This document shows, piece by piece, positions 33,150-46,400 of a stretch of DNA of 64,000 bases (positions within the stretch are counted from its first letter, which is position 1; the number at the start of each line of letters is the position of its first letter). Location of the stretch: contig NC_034412.1 in assembly GCF_002078875.1 (NCBI RefSeq), forward strand, positions 14,899,118 to 14,963,117. Reading direction: 5' to 3'. The notes under the pieces are model-generated. The model worked only from the letters and a program-made list of their open reading frames with translations. It was not told the DNA's origin and ran no database searches. This DNA comes from Numida meleagris (lineage: Eukaryota > Chordata > Aves > Galliformes > Numididae). Both the position numbers and the translations under genes were made by a program.

Positions 33150-34979
33150 ATACCAAGCTACTCACCTGGCAGTGCAGGGTACTAAGGTTTTAGGGGTACA
33201 AAAGAAAACTGGCTCACATCAGTGGACAGAATCCAGCTTTTTGTGGGCTGGTTTCACAACACAAGCCCCTCAGAATTATACAACAATGAGCAAAAAAAGG
33301 GAAACAATGACTGAAGTTGATAGCACAGAACAAAGTTAAAGTTCCTTTTTGATAAATGGGAAAAATCAGAAGTACTTTGAGCTTTCCAAACTAAGCTCAA
33401 GTTATAATCTTTTCCTCAAACAGGTGGAAGATCCTAACACTGATTCATTTCAACATTTCAGGGACCTTTATGAAGGTCTACCATACAAACACACAGCACA
33501 ACATCTTTGACAGAGTAGGATTTTGGGTTGGGGCATTTGAATTCAAACAGGAAAGCTACTGACACATAAGGGAACATGACTACAAATAGCATTCTGGGCA
33601 AAACATTGATTCAAATCATTCTGAGGTGCTAACATTCTGGTTGTCAACAAGCTGTCAGCAACATAAACTGATGGCAACCACCATCAGAATCCCAAGCTGA
33701 ACAACAGATCAAAGTTCTCTGCAACTCAGTTGTTCCAAGACATTCTCGTGAAAATATGCTGAAGTATAATGACAACATGAAATTACTAAATGCTGAAAGT
33801 AAACAAATCTCCCAAACATATAAGTACCAAGCATTTTTGAAGTTTGAATTTTTTGAAAATGCAAAGCCACATACATCAATAGCATAACCAAATTAAAGAG
33901 CGAAAGCAAGGATTAAAGAAACCTAACACCATCCGAGAGAAGTAACCCTTACAAAAAACAGATTTGGTATTTCAATGTTTGGGTCTTTTTTTTCAGCTCT
34001 ATCTAAAATTAAGAGCTGGTGAAAAACGTTGCAGCTATTGAAAGATGTTGGAACAAGGTATCTTTGATGTCTTGTGAGATTGTTGCTAATGTCATTTAAC
34101 CGCGCTTACAAGGACTGCAGCACAATCTTTTGCGTGCTTAACTAAGGGAGGAGAGGGGTATCAGAATCTAATTTGGTCTAGAAAAACACATTTCCCAAAA
34201 GATGTGGGACACACTCAGTGCAATGAACCTCCAGTTATCGGGAGATCAATGGTGCAACCTTTAGAGGACAGATCAAATTAAATGGCTTCAGCAATTACTT
34301 AGCCCACATACACAAAAATAAACCTCCTCTTCAAATCTGTCTTGTTTCAAAACAAGCAGCTTCATCTATGTGAGCAGAATAAAAATACTACTAACCAAAG
34401 AGTCAGATATTAAAATACAACACTAGGTCTGAAAAGTTAACCATGAGCAGGTTACAAACGTCCTCCTTTACAGTTACAGCTCCTGGAACAAGCGAAGGTG
34501 AAAAACAAACCCAGGTTATTCTCAGATGCTGATCACAGGACCACCTGCTCTTTGGCTCACTAAAGTAACTGACACAGTGCAAGTTTTCTTTGTACACCAA
34601 CCCACACATCTATCATCATACTGATGGCAGCTTTACTTTTGTGCTTCACTCAATCTCCATCCCTAATGCCCTGTCTCTCTGGGCTTCTCATGCCTAGTCA
34701 CTTCAAGAACCTCCCAAACAGTTCCAATTTTAATTGTTATTATTAATCTTTTAAAACTGGTGCTGTTCATAGCCCTTTGTGCTTTAAGGCTCCAGTCTTG
34801 CAAGCTGTTAGCACGGTCATCATTTTCTCCCTTGATGCTGTTCATTTGGTATCCACTTTGTCTTAGCAGCCCACCTTGCTCAGCCCAGCTGCCTGACAAC
34901 ATTCCCATCAAGTCTCCTCCACCAGCGTGTGATGTGCAAACCCAGGTTAAGATAAGGCTGTCTTCACTTAAATGTGAGC

Positions 34980-35004
34980 AGTTTTATGGAGCGCAGTTTT
35001 ATGG
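34980..35004. repeat. Short tandem duplication (GCAGTTTTATGG)
   Basis: Two adjacent copies of GCAGTTTTATGG are spaced 15 bp apart, start to start. They probably arose by replication slippage. Confidence 0.7.
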
Positions 35005-36618
35005 TGGCACTGTGGCTACCACTAGGCAGACAGAAAAGGGGGGAAGAGAGGAAGCCCAGCCTTGAAACACACTTATGCTGAATTACTTGAATTTTACTGC
35101 TTAACTTACAATTCACACAAGTGGAAAACAATCTGAACCATTTAAGTAAAGTTTTTAATTATTCAATTACAGGGCACACAAGGAGTTTCTTTAGTGCAGT
35201 TTTATACCTCAGATAGGCTAATTTAACTATATATTTTAGAACCCCTCTTTGCACGCAATTCCTCTACCCTGGCTTTTGATACAGACCACAATGCCACATA
35301 AAATTTAACTTTGGGGATTGTAATACAGTGGAGGATGCCAGACACTCAGAAAAGAGAGAAGCTAGTAATAAAACACCCACTGAAATCATCCAAAAGGGAA
35401 CACTTTCAAAAATGCACAAAGGCAAAGCATTGGCAGTAGAGACAAGAAAGCTGTCGCAACCTTTTACAAGACAATGGCATATGCTCGCTGCACCACCGCT
35501 GTGATCAGAGCCCAGACTAGAACAGGAACAACAAAGCCATACAAGGGCAATTAGCAGAGCAGACATCTGCAGACAAAAAAGCAGCATCTGGCATGTTTCC
35601 GTTAGCAAAGTGAGCTGTAACATGGACAGTGGCTTACGTGCTGACACCATATATCCAGTCTGCACACACGTGGTACCATGATCGTAAGACATTCATGTTA
35701 GTGGCACTCAGCCTCAGGTCTGTGTGTGCTGCACACATTGCCAGACACCTCTCTGCCTACTTGTCATCCTTCCCAGAGCAGGGCTAGTGCTCAGCATGCA
35801 GCCTCTTCTAGAGTGGGCATGCAGACTGGTTGCACTTCCTTTCCTCCCCTTTCCCAGCACCAACGCCCCTTAGTGCACCCGCAAGTGAAGCAGCAGAACA
35901 GAACTTGTGCAGGTGTGAGGCCTGCAAGCTGTATGTGTGAAGAACATGCATGGGGAAAGAGTGATGCTGCAAGGAAAGGAAGAGACAGTATAGCCCAGGA
36001 AAGAGGGGAACCCAAGCAACCTTCAGTATCTGTTTTTTCTATCCCTGTATACATTTTTCTACATCCCCTTGGAGAAAGCCCAAGAAAGACCAAATCACTT
36101 AAGGTGAATTGAGGGTGGGGAAGTGCAGTGCCAACGGAAGAACTAGCCCTGCTCCTTAACACTGCACCCAAAAAACATCACCTGATTACTTTGGATTATT
36201 GATTAGTAACAGATAATGTGAGAAATTACATGGTTTCTAACCTAGAAAATCTTAATAAGAGAAGAAGAATACTAATTCTATTTCACTATGCCACACAATC
36301 AGCCTGAAAATGATCTTGTGCTAATGGTATCTGTGAGAGCAGCTGAAAGGGTTCCAGCAGCCCAAGGCATCACTCTCAGTGCTCTCCTTCGCAGGAATTT
36401 CAGAAAAACCATCTATAATGTTTAGGAATTTGCCAAATTAATACATTAAATTATTCTCAAAGACAAAAGCTTATCCTCCAATTAACTTTAAATTAAGACG
36501 TCTCTGACTACAACATTGAATAATTCTGCTTTAAACAGACAGAAACTTATCTACACTATAAAGACAGTAAAGGGCTAATTAAAAATGTGTAAAATGAACA
36601 GTAGCACACATGACAGAC

Positions 36619-36646
36619 TATATAATATTATATATATTATGTATAC
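36619..36646. repeat. AT-rich tract
   Basis: This is a short run of TATATAATATTATATATATT type. It is low-complexity only. Confidence 0.65.
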
Positions 36647-37405
36647 AAGCGCAGGACTAACACACTAAGTGAATTTGTCAGCAGAAATAAATGCATGAAA
36701 ATCTGCATTAAAAAGTTATTTTCTTACAACAGTCACGAGTAATTTTGTTGGGTACCAGTGTAATGTGATGGACATTCTAATCATATAAATCAAAACATAA
36801 TCAACTTTACAAATTGCACGTTTAAGAAAAACTAATTTAATAATGCATTTCGGCAGCTAATTAAAATTATGGCAGTAAATATCTCTGAGTCTAATACTGA
36901 AGTCCAGACCTTGCGAAAAGAAAGAACACCCCCATTTCCTCATCTTTAACCAACATACACAGTAACAGTCTCTATGAGGAAATACCAGCTAACCTGAAAT
37001 GAATGAAAGCACCATACACACCTGGAAGCAGATCACCAGATCAAATTCCATAATGCTGCCATTCTTCAAGTACCAGAAGATACATTTTGGAGAGCAAAGC
37101 TAAAGCAAACCACACCTTCCTCTCTTTCATTAAGTTACTACTTGAAAAGTACACTGCATGCAGTGCAATAATCTTAATGGGAAAATAGTGAAAAGAAATA
37201 TTCCTTTGCCAAGTAGACTTCATTAATTACTACTCTGATTGCTAACCATAAAACACAGGGGAAAAAAAAGGCAACAGCAGGATAAACTATGGAGAGAAGT
37301 ACGGCATATTATCCACAGCCTGCATCATATACACCTAGTCTCATTTTACAAGAACACAAAATCTTACAGAACTGCACATCTCTAAGTGCCTAGTGCCATA
37401 CATAC

Positions 37406-37741
37406 CTTTTCTAAGTAACAGTTAGAGCACGAGCCATCAGACACCCAACCACTAGCAGCTTTAACTTTCGCTGTGCTTTTTGTCGGACTCTTTTTTACAC
37501 TATCACGCAGGTTGGTAAATTTTCCTCTGTGTTTGGAAGAGGCTGGCAGTGTGGATGAACTAAAAGATGTATGAAAGCCCAGTGCCTGCTGCTGATGCTG
37601 GAAATGCTGCTTTGGCTGCACATGGCGATTTTGATGTACTTCCATTCTGGGGCTCCTGGTTAAATCAGTTAGCTTGAGCGTTCCCATTTCACAGTCATCT
37701 GTAGCACCATAGTGTTTGTAGTTGTGACAGTAAGCAGTCAT
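37406..37741 (-). CDS. DLG1: DLG1 alternative N-terminal exon B (MTAYCHNY N-terminus)
   Basis: This exon codes 112 residues from MTAYCHNYKH to SCSNCYLEK and ends AAAAG|GTATGT in phase 0, matching the phase of the downstream proline-rich exons. Cysteines are at residues 5, 17, 105 and 108. A Gln/His-rich stretch covers about 42-52, and a basic segment with the pattern RDSVKKSPTKS covers about 79-89. From memory, an alternative DLG2 N-terminus begins MNAY and carries a related DSVRKSPHK motif before a Cys-rich end, and the DLG3 N-terminus has a similar Cys-rich layout. I infer that this is the DLG1 counterpart. Terminal cysteines in this family can be palmitoylated, so membrane targeting is plausible but not shown. 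The start Met is chosen by similarity to DLG2; no in-frame stop closes the frame just upstream. Confidence 0.75.
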
Positions 37742-37767
37742 GAAACTAGCAACACAAGCAGTCCTCT
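37742..37767 (-). other. DLG1: Short leader of exon B bounded by an acceptor-like site
   Basis: On the minus strand, 26 bases lie between the exon B start codon and a pyrimidine-rich stretch (TTTTCCCTCAATTTTCTCCCAG, written here in two parts: TTTTCCCTCAA then TTTTCTCCCAG). The AG is at 37768-37769. The frame stays open through these 26 bases, so if the acceptor is used and the upstream exon is coding, the exon could also serve as an internal coding exon. If transcription starts inside this region, it is simply 5' UTR. Confidence 0.35.
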
Positions 37768-39719
37768 CTGGGAGAAAATTGAGGGAAAATAAACCAAAAT
37801 ATTGCCTTCTGCTAAACTTTAAAATATTATTGTTTTGATTATGGTCGTAGATAAAAAAAAAACAGCGAATGCTGTTTTAGCAAGGACTGCATGTAGTGTA
37901 CTCTCTCACGCTATTTAAAGAGCACCATTGAACCACCACACAACAGTCAATTTGCTAGGCATAAATAATCAATGCAATGCACAAATTATTGAATAGATGG
38001 CAAAACTCATCTGACTATTAAAAAGAAGCTATGGAAGGTTATAGTTATTTTCTCTCCTACATAAGCTCCTACTATCCCTAAACTTTGTTGTATTTTTATA
38101 ATATCTCTGATATTTGCTACTAGAAAATATTTCAAAATGTTTATTCCTCCTTTGCAAAACACTATATGGGAGCTGAATTATTTTGTGTTCATCTTTTAAA
38201 GGCTTACATTTCCATGAATACATCAGCATTGTGAAACCACAATTTTAAAGTACTCACTGTTTAAAATAATAGTTTAAAAATCATAAGAATTAATTTTTTA
38301 AAAAAGTTCTTTATTATTCCGTTGTTTATTCAGTTTTTAATGCCACAGATGCACGACCTATTGCATTTTAACCCTTATTTTCAGAACAAAACCCTCACCT
38401 CCAGAAAAAAAGAAGCCTGCATAGAGGAGTTAGTTTGATACAATCATACTGTTGTACGTTTAACTTTACCAGCCCATTTTAAATCAATCCTTCTATAAAG
38501 AGATACGGTTTAAAAGTTAAGTTCCCAAAGACTACATGAAAACTGACATCTAAATAGGGCCACTTGCATGCCGAGGCTCACTGCAGGAAGAGGCAGGTTC
38601 CCACCAGTGCCCATGCAGCCTTCTCACCAGCAGATACCACAGCACCCACACAGCTCTGGAGCAGCGCAACCCATGCCATCTGAATATCCTTCTGGCACTA
38701 GGCATGGTAAGAATGAAGGACACTAGCCCACAAGAAACAAAGCTTGATTAGGTCAGCTGTACTATGATAAAGCAGAGAGATTTTATCAGTTCAAAGCATT
38801 AAAACAGTATTTTCCCTTCCATAGTACACTCTTCTACAGTAAACTTGGCTACAACAATATGAGTCAGCATAATTATTACACAGAGAATAAGAAAAACCTA
38901 GAAATACAGACTTAAGTACAAACATTTACAGTTATTTATAGCATGGATATTAAGAGAGAAATAAGAACTGACAGATGCTCCTCTAATCACCAAGAGCTGC
39001 CACGTCTCATCTTCTACACAGAATGGATGTAATCAAGAGCTGTGTAACAGATCATTAATGCAATGAGACAGAAAGGTTTCTGGCCAGTGACAGAAAGCTG
39101 GGAACACGTTGGTCATACAAAGCCTCACAGATGTGGGTTTGTGCATGGCAGGTGTGTCTTCTGCCTCTGCAGCTGCAGGGAGAGGGATGAGAGTGTCCTG
39201 CTAACACTAACAGGCAGATGCACTCGGGTTGTAGAGAGACCCCAGAATCTCCAGATTTCGTTACTGAAGGGCAAAGGCAAAGAGAAAGATAAGCACATTG
39301 TGAATGTGCACAGAGGCTAACAGTTCAAAACAAGCACATCACAACTTATTTTTTTCTCCCTGAAGAGAATTCCCCACATACATTAATAGTGAGCAAATGT
39401 GAGGTATCAACTTTGCAGAAAACACAGACTATCTATCTTCTTGCTTCAAGTGAAAATCAGCTTTGAAATGCACTAATTGAGAATGTGAAGAGTTGCTAGA
39501 TACCATGTTCTTGGAAACCGAGCTGTCTGACTTGGAACACTCGCCTCCAGACAAAAGGGAAGACACAAGGGAATTCACACCTCCGGTGCTTCAGACATGC
39601 TGACTTCAGTAGCAAAAGAATAAAGATGATATAGCAGATAGTTGATAACAATACTAAGACGTTTCTGGAAGTCCGTGTGTCTTTGGTCCCTAAGATCAGG
39701 TCAATAAGATATTGATGAC

Positions 39720-39738
39720 AAAAAAAAAAAAAAAAAAA
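39720..39738. repeat. Poly(A) run
   Basis: Nineteen consecutive A are present on the plus strand. No recognisable retroposed body precedes it, so it may simply be a mononucleotide microsatellite. Confidence 0.8.
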
Positions 39739-41030
39739 CAGAAAAACACAGGTAGCAATGAAGTTTAGTGTTCTATGGTTACAGAAAGAGAACCATGGTG
39801 ACAGAAACATGGGCAGAAGAAGAAAGGAATTTATAATAAACAGGAAGCTAAGCTCACATAGAACAATCCTGATGTAAGGAAAATGAAAAGATAATAGCAA
39901 AAAAAAAAAAAACTAAGGAAGAAGAGAAAGCAGGAGAGACAAGAGGAATGCTATTCACAGAGATCAGACATTTGAGACTCAGAGATTATTCTGCCAAATT
40001 ACATTCACACGAGTGATGTAAGGCAACACCTGCCTTGCAGTTGTACCAGCAAAGGAAAAAATCTGTGGGGGAGCAGAAGGACATATGGATGGTTCAAAGA
40101 AAGAAAAACAGTTATGTAACTAAAGCAGCACAGATTTGACAAGATCCTCCTCTGACTGCAGAAAGCCTGTGAGTGATCTCTGCAGACTGCATTAATTGCT
40201 AGCATGAACTGCTTCACTCCACTGCCAAGTGCTAAGTGATTTCACATAACTAGAGGGGCTTCGGGATGAGGCTGTACTGTAATAATACCTACAAACTAAA
40301 CTACCTGTTGCTAACACAGAGGTGAATCATACTCTTTCTTTTAAATTACTGCAGAAACAATTTGCATTGATAACTTCAACCAGGCATTATGTAACTTTAT
40401 CTTTAAAATGTACCACACGGAGGTTTTGGTGGCAATCTGTTAAAATGCCAATAACACATTCCAAGTAGTATTTCTTCAAGAATCACCTTCTTTCCACATT
40501 CTATAATATACACCCCACAGCTGTAAACAATACCTGTGGACAGGGAAACCAGAACTAAGATCCAACTGACAAGATCTACTGCAAGGGTCTTTTTCAAGTC
40601 CAGGTAAACTTCAAGAGCCAGCTTCCATTACTTCAAAAAGAAATCGTAATTCTTTAGAGAGTTCTCCAAAAATAATTCTGTACTTCACTCCTCCCATTGC
40701 CTTTCAGCAGTTATCACACACACTGCAACTTCTGTTAATAGAACTCGACAGATAAAGACCAGCCCAGATTCCTTACAACTTCATGAAAGTAGGAAATAAA
40801 GTATCTACAAAAGTGAACAAAACCTAAAAAGTAGGAAGGTAGGATGAAATAATTTTGATTCAAAATCCACTGACAGGGCTGAAAATAAGTGCCATATTTT
40901 ATTTCCACAGATACATAGTTTAATTTTATATCTTTCTGTGAACTACATCCTTGAATGCCACAGAACATTTCACTAGTGAAGTGTGCTGCCTGGAGAACTT
41001 CACATCAATCTTCCTCAAAGCGATAAAAAT

Positions 41031-41640
41031 CATAGAATCATAGAATGGCCTGGGTTGAAAAGGACCACAGTGATCACTTAGTTTCAACCCTCCTGCTGAG
41101 TGCAGGGTTGCCAACCACTAGACCAGGCTGCCCAGAGCCACATCCAGCCTGGCCTTGAATGCCTCCAGGGACAGGGCATCCACCTCCTTGGGCAACCTGT
41201 TCCACCGCGTCACAACCCTCTGAGTGAAGAACTTCCTCCTAACATCTAATCTAAACCTCCCCTGTCTTAGTTTAAAACCATTTGCCCTTGTCCTATCACT
41301 ATCTCCCCATCTAAACAGTCGTACTCCCTCCTGTTTATACGCTCAGTTCAAGTACTGAAAGGCCACAATGAGGTCTCCCTGGAGCCTTCTCTTCTCCAAG
41401 CTAAACAAGCCCAGTTCCCTCAACATTTCTTCATAGGAGAGGTGCTCCAGCCCTCTGATCATCTTGGCGGGCCTTGTCCAGACCCGTTCCAAGAGCTCTC
41501 ATCTTTCTTTTGCTGGGGGCCCCCAGGCCTGGACGTAGTACCCCAGATGGGGCCTCACAAGAGCTGAGTAGAGGGGGACAATCACCTCCCTCTCCCTGCT
41601 GGCCACTCCTTTTTTAATGCAGCTCAGAACATAGTAAACG
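41031..41640 (-). mobile_element. CR1 LINE 3' fragment, about 0.6 kb
   Basis: This is the longest CR1 copy in the window, on the minus strand, in the same orientation as DLG1. The plus strand begins CATAGAATCATAGAATGG, the reverse complement of the CR1 3' terminus. It continues through GCCTGGCCTTGAATGCCTCC, CAACCTGTTCCACCGCGTCA, GGTCTCCCTGGAGCCTTCTC and CTGGACGTAGTACCCCAGAT to about 41640. It is truncated at its 5' side. Confidence 0.94.
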
Positions 41641-43135
41641 TCAATATTCATCTAAACATATCTTCTGGGATAGATAGACTGCTTGGTGGAGTCTAAAAGT
41701 GGGAAGAAGGCAGCACAGATGCCATCCATCCTTATTTACAAACTATGCTGTATGCTCCCCAGAATACCAAAGACCAGGGACATGAACGCTGTTGCGCCAT
41801 CCATACCATGCTCCTCCTGAAATCAGTGCCACCCTGCGGCCTGGGCATGACTGCAGTAAAAACTGCATCTCTGTGAGCACTCTGTGTTAGAGACACCCAG
41901 CCAGCACAGTAGTTATGACTAAACTGTAGTGGTTATTTGTTTTCTTTGTTTAAAAACAAGGCAACAAATAGCACTTTACAATTAACTCAAATGAATTTAA
42001 AACTTCAAAGTTAAGAACAAAAACAAACAAACAAAAAACCCACAAATAGCTTTGATGGGGGGAAACTGCAACAATGGAATATCAGGAAAATCACAAACGG
42101 TAAATATGACCTCAACTGATTTAAGGACAACTGAGCGATTTATTTACTGTCAGTGCCTTGCTGCAATCTTCATCTTACAAAAGCAACCCACCGAGGACCA
42201 ATTTGTACCATAATTACCGTAATCAGAAATAAAGCAAGAAAGGCAGAGATGGTAGGGCTGTTGTTACTTGCTGAAGCCCAGTAAAAAGTTTTAAGGCAAA
42301 AAACAAACTGCTAAATCTATAAGCAATAGCATAAGAGCAAAAAGTCTGTCCAGCAGCACGTAGCATCAAGTTCTACTGTGTAGCAGTAGAGCTTTGCTAT
42401 GAGATAATGGAAATCTGCCATGTGTCAGTGGGGAGCCTGGAGCCCCAAAGCAACCAGCAGCTCTCACATGGTGCCTGGCTGCTTCTTGATGGGTAAAACC
42501 TTCAAGTGCTGAGAACTGCATGCAAATATGAGCAATAATTGCAAAGTTTTCGCAACCAACAATCCACCTCTCTTGTCTCTGTCAGGATCTGAAAATGGAA
42601 CCTTACCAACTGAATTCCACCCTAAATAATGCCTCATTCAAAGGAGGGTACCAGCCCCCTTCAAGTCTCATGTTCAGAAGGAGTTACACAGTCCATAATA
42701 CTTTGTCCTGCCAGCATTCTAAAGGACTTCTTCGATGACTGAAAGTCAGCCATATTCCTAATGTATATGCAAAGTTAATTCTGGTTTTACTAAAAGAAAG
42801 TATGATACTGGTTTTTCAAATACTCAACTAACATCCAGAACCAAGCCCTATGCCACAGGTTAATCACTTACATTCACCAAGCAACCTTGAACTTAAGTTC
42901 AAAACAGAATTAGAGGCTCCTCACTAACGTTCATAAGTGCTATGAGAATGAATTTAATGTATTTAATTTATTATTCAACGGAAAGCCATTTAAACAACAT
43001 CATCCTTAAGAACTGTAGCTTTCATTATTACTCTGGAGAGCCCACAAATAAGCCCAGGCAGTCTTTCAGCATCAGAAAGAAACCAGGCAAAGGAAAAATG
43101 TGCTCTAAGGCTTCATTATAGAAAAATAACAACAC

Positions 43136-43454
43136 TCCAAGATGTCTTGGGACTGGTGTACTTCAGCATCTTTACCAATGACTTAGACAGTGGGACTGAG
43201 TGCACCCTCAGCCAGTTTGCTGATGACACCAAGCTGAGTGGTGCAGTTGACATAGTAGAAGGAAGGGATGACATCCAAGCCCTGGTACAGGCTGCCCAGG
43301 GAAGCTGTGGATGCCCCAACACTTGAGGTGCTCAAGGCCAGGTTGGATGGGGCCCTGAGCAGCCTGGTTGCTGGGGGGCAACCAGCCCATGGCAGAGGGT
43401 TGGAACTAGAATATCTTTGAGATCTCTTCCAACCCAAGCCATTCTATGATTCTG
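43136..43454 (+). mobile_element. CR1 LINE fragment including the end of its reverse-transcriptase ORF
   Basis: The plus strand includes the ORF2-end sequence (CTGGTGTACTTCAGCATCTT, GACTTAGACAGTGGGACTGA, GATGACACCAAGCTGAG). It then passes to the 3' UTR (GGTGCTCAAGGCCAGGTTGG, GGGTTGGAACTAGAATATC) and ends ATTCTATGATTCTG. The distance between ORF end and 3' UTR is shorter than in a complete CR1, so there is probably an internal deletion. The element is inactive. Confidence 0.92.
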
Positions 43455-46400
43455 CGTCAACATTTTCAGGTTCTGTAATTCACAATAGAAACGGCATTCT
43501 GTAGTACAAAACTGAGATGCAATTGTGCTAATTCCCAAGAACTCTTTTATATCTAAATACAGCAAATAAAGGCTAGTTACTCTTTAAGCACTTTAACGAA
43601 TATGGCAGTTCTTACAAAATTTTGGAACACATAATTTCCAATTATTCCTAAATAATGATAACAGAATAATTAAATCCTCTTTAGCAGCACACTTATTTTC
43701 TTCTTTATTATTCATTCAAATAGAAAAAGATTACCTATATCTAGCTCTGATACTAGGAAACAATTTCTCTCAATACTAGGAATACATCAATTAACTTTAC
43801 AAACTATCATACTATTCATCTCATAATTTTGCGGAGTTTTCAACGGTTTGTTTTGTTCCTTTGTTAAAATTCAATTACTCTTTAAGAAATATTACTCATA
43901 AAATATTAAAATGACACAAACGAACCACATCCTATACAAAGCACAATCTTTTTCTTTAGAGTAAGAAACTTCAGGTTCCTTTGCTTGGAGTACCTCATTG
44001 CCCCTGAAGGTACAGCCTTAAAACAAACAGTGATTAAGTGTCTGAAGGAAATCAATAAACCCAAGTTCAGCTCGAACAAGTTATTATTTATTTTATTGAT
44101 AATTGTATTATTTTGTGAGAAAACCATTAGCTGCACAAAAATTTCTTTATACAGAAGTTTGCCCTAAAACACAGAGCATGAACAGAATGTAATTTATCTC
44201 ACGTTAACGAACAGCAAAAAGAAAATCACAAGAAAAGCCACTTTCACCAATCCATTAATTAAAATTCATTAATTACTTCAGAAAGCAAGTGTCCAAAAAT
44301 TTTAGTAAATTAATTACTTGGTTTACAGTGTCCTTATACTGAAGCCACTCCTTACATCATTTACAAAAAGCTGCAAACAAGTGGCACTAGCATTTTATCT
44401 TTACACATGCTGAATTCCTCCCAAACATAGACGACTGCGTACTTTTGCTACAGATCTGACAGTTTTTTATTGCTATCCAGATGCTTCACCCTATCACTGC
44501 TCAGCACTACAGCTAAAACCCTTACCATGCAATTATTAGCTAGGTACCACATTTGATTTTATTCATTCTTACACCATGGAAACACTGGAAGCTGCTTCAC
44601 TCTTGCTTCCATGACAACATGCAGTTATAACACTGCCTCAGACAAGTACCATTATACAACACATTCAGCCTCCAGAATGAGTCATAAGAGCCCTGCAACT
44701 TTTCAGTAAAATAGGCACCTTTTCCATACTGAAAAAAACAGTCATGGTCTTTAGCAAATTAAGATACTATAGAACAGGTGTAATGCTTGGTATTATTTGT
44801 GCAAACTCCACAAGTAAATAAAAAGGCTGTTATTCCCACCTACAATGCTGTTTGCTAAAGAATTTCCACAAGATTTTAGCACTTCTCAATACAATTCAGA
44901 AAACAACATAATCTTTTTCAGCCTTACAATGGAAAACAAACACTTATGTATAATTCTAACTTTGCAATGTTGAATAAAAATGTATTTTAAAAAGAAGGTC
45001 TACAGAGAGACTGACTTGTGGTCCATAATTATCCAAGGGCATTTCATCTGGATTTCAGGTCAATTACTCCCCAGGAACAGCAAGGCTCAGGTTCGATGAC
45101 TTTAGATGAAACACCGGCCAGCACCACCATGGCCCTTCCATAGACAGCTTGTGCACAAGCTGCTTAACCTCTCGAGCAGTGCAGGAAACCTGAGCCAGTC
45201 ATTCAGAATTCTCTCATATTCCACATTAAAGCAGCTTGTACAACTCATTAAGTGGAACCAGACAGAGTCAGACAACCTAAATTAAAATGGAGCTAAGTAT
45301 ATCCTCTTGTATCCGAACTGAGCACAGAAGTCACTCAGATAGCTCCCTGCAGTTGCACAGGATGGAGCCAGAGGCCACTGACATGTGGTAGGCTTCATCT
45401 GGTGACAGAAGGCCACACTGCCAGCCATGAGGCTCTGACTAGCTAATTTAATAAAAGAAAGTATTAATCACCCACCTGTGCCTCAGTTTCTCGTAGCTCT
45501 GCCAGGCACACAAACACCCTGCCCCAAATCATTCATGAATGTGACCTAATGGGACTCCAGTCCCAGTTGAAGGGACCTGTTTTAAGCAATCAAAAATCTA
45601 CAAAATATTCTTCCCCCTTACCTCATAACACCACTAATTTTAACTGCCTTTGATCCAAGAACTATTACTTTCAAAGACTTCTATAATTACAAAAACCTTC
45701 TGATGACTAAATGATCCCATGTATGCTTTTATCTACATGTCCCCTGTTTTCCAAGAAGTCTGGAAGATCTGTGAATGCTCATTTTCCTTTACAAAGAGAA
45801 GCTGACTTCTTCCCAACATATCTGTTTATCCATCTGTTAATTCTTTTTTAATAATCATTTCCCAGAGAAATCAGAACTGCACAGCTGCAGCCTCAGAGAA
45901 TACAACCCAGCACCTTTTAAAAAGGGCATCGTATTTGCTTTTTGAATTTTCTTATTTCTAGGAATTCTCAGTTTAAACAAAAAGGTCACATACAATATGA
46001 TGGGCCCTTCATCCATAATAAACAGAAGTTCCTTAAGAAATCCTGAGTAAATGTCATCACATATGGATCATCTGTGCTTCTTGCCAAATTAATTTAAACT
46101 CCTATTGGCACCTGATTTTTTATTTTTTTTTTTAAACACAGGAAATGAGTCACAGTAACTACTCCAAGCTCAAATGTAGGACTGCCCCAGTTGTAATTTT
46201 GGCTTGGAGGAAAGCATCTGCTTTAGCATCTCACACCTGGGAACAGTTACCTGGGAAAGCGTCATCACCATCAGCAGTACAAGCAGTAGTATTTCACAGT
46301 CAATTTGCATGCCACTTTACTTAGGATGAAATCACTTTAAGTGCTGCTCTGTAATGGGTCTTAATGTGCTGAAATTTTTAAAAGCTATATACAGAATTTC

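Larger units (their letters stand above)
32862..37405 (-). other. DLG1 intron between exon B and the 33-codon exon
   Basis: This is a 4,544-bp intron holding a short CR1 3' end (33071-33149), a small tandem duplication at 34980-35004, an AT-rich tract at 36619-36646, and a GC-richer patch at about 35260-36170 with overlapping open frames on both strands. No exon encoding the expected YRYQDED segment of long DLG1 isoforms was found here. Confidence 0.7.

Noticed and set aside
37858..37878. Hairpin AAAACAGC-GAAT-GCTGTTTT as a terminator or small RNA
   Set aside because: The 8-bp arms in AT-rich intron are expected by chance, and there is no extended precursor structure.
42150..42185. Possible remnant of a DEDE-type codon run (CTTCATCTT on the plus strand) as the missing YRYQDED exon
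   Set aside because: The flanking codons do not read YQ or TPP, and no fitting splice sites were seen.
43116..43565. Several overlapping minus-strand frames of 60-84 codons
   Set aside because: They are antisense to a plus-strand CR1 fragment and are chance frames.
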